Source of the DNA: Unio delphinus
Taxonomy: Eukaryota; Mollusca; Bivalvia; Unionida; Unionidae
Length of the DNA: 64,000 nt
Assembly (NCBI GenBank): GCA_029339505.1
Contig: JAQISU010000189.1
Location: 2,329,001 to 2,393,000 of the forward strand
Direction of reading: 5' to 3'
Of the stretch, positions 60,768 to 64,000 are shown piece by piece. The position numbers and the translations under genes are program-made. A model generated the notes under the pieces. That model saw only the letters and a program-made list of their open reading frames with translations. It did not search any database and had not been told where the DNA came from. How positions within the stretch are numbered: the stretch's first letter is position 1; the number at the start of each line of letters is the position of its first letter.

Positions 60768-61318
60768 CCCCTGGAGGTTTCTTGATATTTTCGCATGAAA
60801 TGCAGAGTAGAAAACATATTTTGAGGACTATTTCTGAATACATCCGAATACATCGACTTTCAAGCAATTTTGCATTAGCCTAATGCCTAGTTGTGTTAAA
60901 AACATTGTTTTTCATTGGTTATTTTGCTCACGCATGAGCAGAAGGAAAAAAAGTTGGAGTGCTTTCTTTTTTCTTTTTTTTTTGCCTAAGAGATCCAACG
61001 TTTTGGAATGGAGACCACGCTTTATTAAAAATGCCCACGTTATCCAAGTTTTTGCACAGGTTCACCAGTCTGTGTGCAGTTCAGACTGGTCTACCTTAGA
61101 TCTGAGTCCAAAAGGTATAAAATTCTGGACCACTTTAGGGTGATTTTATTTTTGTCTTCTTGTCAATTAAAACGTCTTGATTATTTGGTATCATTGTAGA
61201 GCTAAATCTGTCTACCTTTCTATAAGACCACCCACTTTAGTGTATCATACATGACACTGATGCTACAGAGCTTGGCAGAAGGCTACTACCTCATGCCCCT
61301 TAAACGCGGCACCAGGGG
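60768..61318 (+). mobile_element. piggyBac-like non-autonomous element, copy 1 (551 bp)
   Basis: Both ends abut the tetranucleotide TTAA (60764-60767 and 61319-61322). The ends are short inverted repeats, cccctgg at the left and ccagggg at the right. TTAA duplication with C-rich ends is the signature of piggyBac elements. No transposase is encoded, and a small plus-strand frame at 60883-61143 is not conserved in copy 2. Subterminal phrases such as ttttcgcatgaaat, gagctaaatctgtctacctt and gtgtatcatacatgac are shared with copy 2. Confidence 0.8.
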
Positions 61319-61459
61319 TTAACGTGTTTGGAAATTTTTTGCAAATTGTCAAGGAATGGCTACATTTGTAATATATGTGTTGATGCACAAGTGATTAAAT
61401 ACGCAAGGAATATTCAAATTTGGTGACATCATGAAAATGCACTTATTAATACAAATTAT

Positions 61460-62034
61460 CCCTAGAGGTTTTTTGCTGTTTTCGCATGAAATCCAAGTAG
61501 GAAAGATATTTTCGGGACTATTTCTAAATACATCTAAATGCATTGATTTCCAAGCAATTTTCTATTAGTCTAATGCCATCGTTTCCATGGGTTATTTTTC
61601 TAGCATGTGAGCAGAAGGGAAAAAGTTGGATTTATTTTTTTTGCTTAACAGACCCATCATTTTCGTAAGGAGACCACTCTTTATTAAAAATGCCCGTGTT
61701 ATCCTACTTTTGCATAAGTTCATTTGTCTGTGTGCAGTTCAGACCAGTCTGCCTTAGATCTAAGTCCAAAAAGTCTAAAATCTGGACACAAAATCCGATT
61801 CTGACCACAAGCAGATTTTGGGAGGAAAAAAAACAGGTCCAAAAAATTAGGTTTTTCACTCTGCATTTTGTTGTAAATGAAAATATCCAGGTTATATGGT
61901 ATAATTGTAGAGCTAAATCTGTCTACCTTTCTATTATACCACTCACTCAAGTGTATCATACATGACTTTGACACTACAGTGCTTAGCAGTTGGCTACTAC
62001 CGCCTGCCCCTGCCCCATAATACGGTGCCAGGAG
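61460..62034 (+). mobile_element. piggyBac-like non-autonomous element, copy 2 (~575 bp)
   Basis: A diverged homologue of copy 1 in the same orientation, about 140 bp downstream. The left junction has mutated (attatccctagagg). The right end gccagg-agttaa keeps TTAA at 62035-62038. It carries about 60 bp not in copy 1 (around 61785-61860, aatccgattctgaccacaag), including an A8 run. Confidence 0.75.
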
Positions 62035-62038
62035 TTAA

Positions 62039-62488
62039 TGTGTCAATCCTGCTTGGCTTTAAGATATGACGAGGTAAAAATGGGTCAGCGCATACCAATC
62101 AGGTACAGTTGCTATAGGCATAATATTCATTAACAAAAGACTAATCACACATGTTCGACTTTTGTATCAACTACCAAAGCATTTATTTCGTGTCAATGCA
62201 ACTGATCCAGTTTTTAATTTCTTTCATTATCTGCCTATAGTGGTATATTCATCCATACCATTCTCAAGTTAAACCCTTCATTTTTAAAAGCTGAAAATTC
62301 CTGACAAGAAAATTACCAAATTGATGGATGCTGTGTGGGTGGGTGAGATTCTTGACAAGAAAATCCTGGCAATATAACTGCACCAATCCCATGATGCAAT
62401 ACAAATCCATCCTATTCTTGTGTAATGCTACGATACATAAAAAATTAAATCTATGCATCTATTTGTCAGTTTAATTTTTCAAGACAGG

Positions 62489-62491
<3 letters not shown>
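62039..62491. other. Single-copy tract
   Basis: Nothing supported. Confidence 0.4.

Positions 62492-62543
<52 letters not shown>
62492..62543. repeat. (AT)n microsatellite
   Basis: About 26 AT units. Confidence 0.97.
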
Positions 62544-62546
<3 letters not shown>

Positions 62547-62706
62547 CCAATAGCGGTGCACATGTTCCAGGCTAGAAACTTTGATTTGTAGAAACTTAAT
62601 TCTTTAGTATCAAGCCGGATTATCACACCTTATATATGTTGCACATACCAGATAGAAGGCCTCAAGGTAGATAAGTTATGTAACCGAGTTACCTTCTCTA
62701 GGTAAA

Positions 62707-62942
62707 ATTATTATTATTATTATTATTGATATTATTATTGTTATTATTATTACTATAACTACTAATATTATTATTGATATTTATATTGTTCTTATTATTA
62801 TGTTTGCTATTATTATTGCTATTTGTATTATTATTGATATTATTATTGGTATTATTATGTTTTATATTATTATTGCTTTATTATTATTATTATTAACATT
62901 ATTAATATTGATATTATTATTGTTGTTGTTATTATTGTTGTT
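62707..62942. repeat. Degenerate (ATT)n/(GTT)n tract
   Basis: A 236-bp triplet tract with many substitutions (gat, gct, act), older than the pure ATT runs elsewhere. Confidence 0.9.
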
Positions 62943-63866
62943 GTCCATCCTGAAGACTGAATAACTACATGTTCTCTATCAGTGAAGGCAATAAACATTA
63001 CAAACAAATACACAGACAAACATGATCACACCCTGCCTCCATGTGAACACAGAGCACAGATCAGAGACTGTGCTGAAGATGTACAAACAAAAGTGAACAT
63101 TTAACTATATGATGAGGTCTACATATTTCACCAATAGAGCTGATGTTATTTCTAATGCAAGCTGAAATCCTGACCCCTTATTCATCAGATGTGAAACAAG
63201 ATATCAATGCCTCACAAATCAATACTGATGAAAAAAATACAGCAGAAATTTCACTCTGCTTGTTCAAAGAACAGTGAAATAACAATTACATAAGATAAAC
63301 AGTGTTGTGTAAACATAGCAAAATAGGATAGGAGACTGGTGTCATAATGTATTTAACAAGGTTCAAAGACCTGCTCAAATTCTACCCAAGTTCAATGCAC
63401 TTTTCTTCATTATTTAGCAAGCAAGGCCACAGCTCTCTAGTTCAGAACTAATTACTCAACAAAATTTTCATCCAAACACTACAAATAGGTGTCCAGTAAT
63501 GATATCATCATCCTTTCAGAGTAATTGATTGTTCATTGTGAAATATTTAATATCAAAATAAACAAATTAAAGTTAACCAAGGTAACTGAGAGCAGTGATG
63601 ATTTTGATTTGAAAAACAATTAATTGCTTCACATCCACTTTTTAATTGTGTTTGCAGCTATAAGAAATCAAGGAAGTTCTTTTCTTTATGAATTTGTTTC
63701 ATTATCTCAATTCCATTTCAAATTTCCCAAGACAATTTAGCATACCTGCATAACACAATGCCATGCCAATCATTCAATTTTTTAAGCCCTAACCTCTCAA
63801 CACAGTCATTTAAAAAAAAAAGAATTTCCTTACTCTCAAAAAAATATTCAGATTTTTTCCTGCTAT
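62943..63866. other. Single-copy tract
   Basis: No gene is supported. The minus-strand frame at 63718-63909 overlaps the following MITE and is not a candidate exon. Confidence 0.4.
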
Positions 63867-63868
63867 TA

Positions 63869-64000
63869 CAGTAAACCTGTCTTGAAAGACCACTGCTATG
63901 TGAGACCACCTGTCTTGAGAGACCATACTCTCAATGCACAAATTTATTGATTGTATGGTATTGTTACCATGGTATCTCAAGAATAACAGTCTTAAGAGAC
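63869..64000. mobile_element. pogo/Tigger-like MITE, cut by window end
   Basis: Begins cagtaaacctgtcttgaaag after TA (63867-63868) and aligns with the left two thirds of the intact element at 24970-25148 (cactctcaatgcacaaattt-type phrase, ttattgattgtat). The right terminal repeat lies beyond the window. Confidence 0.8.

Overview
This is AT-rich, repeat-dense eukaryotic nuclear DNA with no bacterial or viral gene organisation. Short tRNA-headed SINEs, small cut-and-paste elements, long microsatellites and many minisatellites suggest an invertebrate. A mollusc or other lophotrochozoan is the best guess, resting on the style of the SINEs and not on any identified gene. No complete protein-coding gene, rRNA or functional tRNA can be supported. 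The window is best read as intron and/or intergenic DNA.

Coding evidence is limited to short candidate internal exons, all on the minus strand: 41179-41341 (good acceptor and donor, 53 charged codons), 11232-11352 (39 codons, weaker splice sites) and a more doubtful one at 59169-59311. They could belong to one large minus-strand gene whose introns fill the window, but I do not recognise the protein.

Layout. 0-5 kb: a hAT-like MITE with 8-bp target duplication, a tRNA-derived SINE, a CT/CA microsatellite and a 14-copy 64-bp minisatellite. 5-18 kb: mostly single-copy AT-rich DNA with AT and CT microsatellites and a few small repeats. 18.4-20.6 kb: a 26-bp minisatellite with 78-bp higher-order structure, interrupted by a SINE. 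21-30 kb: many small tandem arrays (41, 26, 26, 38, ~38 and 31 bp), a pogo-like MITE, and a SINE of a second family with a hAT-like MITE nested in it. 31.03-40.14 kb: a 9.1-kb satellite-like array of about 217 copies of a 42-bp unit, with variable-length higher-order blocks marked by five 40-bp units. 40-48 kb: a cluster of SINEs of both families around the best candidate exon. 48-64 kb: another hAT-like MITE, AT/ATT microsatellites, a long poly-C run, several minisatellites (93, 34, 25, 27 and 18 bp), two ~0.55-kb piggyBac-like elements with TTAA at their ends, and a pogo-like element running off the window.

The window gives a readable insertion history (SINEs with exact target duplications, a MITE inside a SINE, a SINE inside a minisatellite) and a well-marked record of unequal exchange in the 42-bp array. 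I see no gene system, defence locus or biosynthetic cluster.
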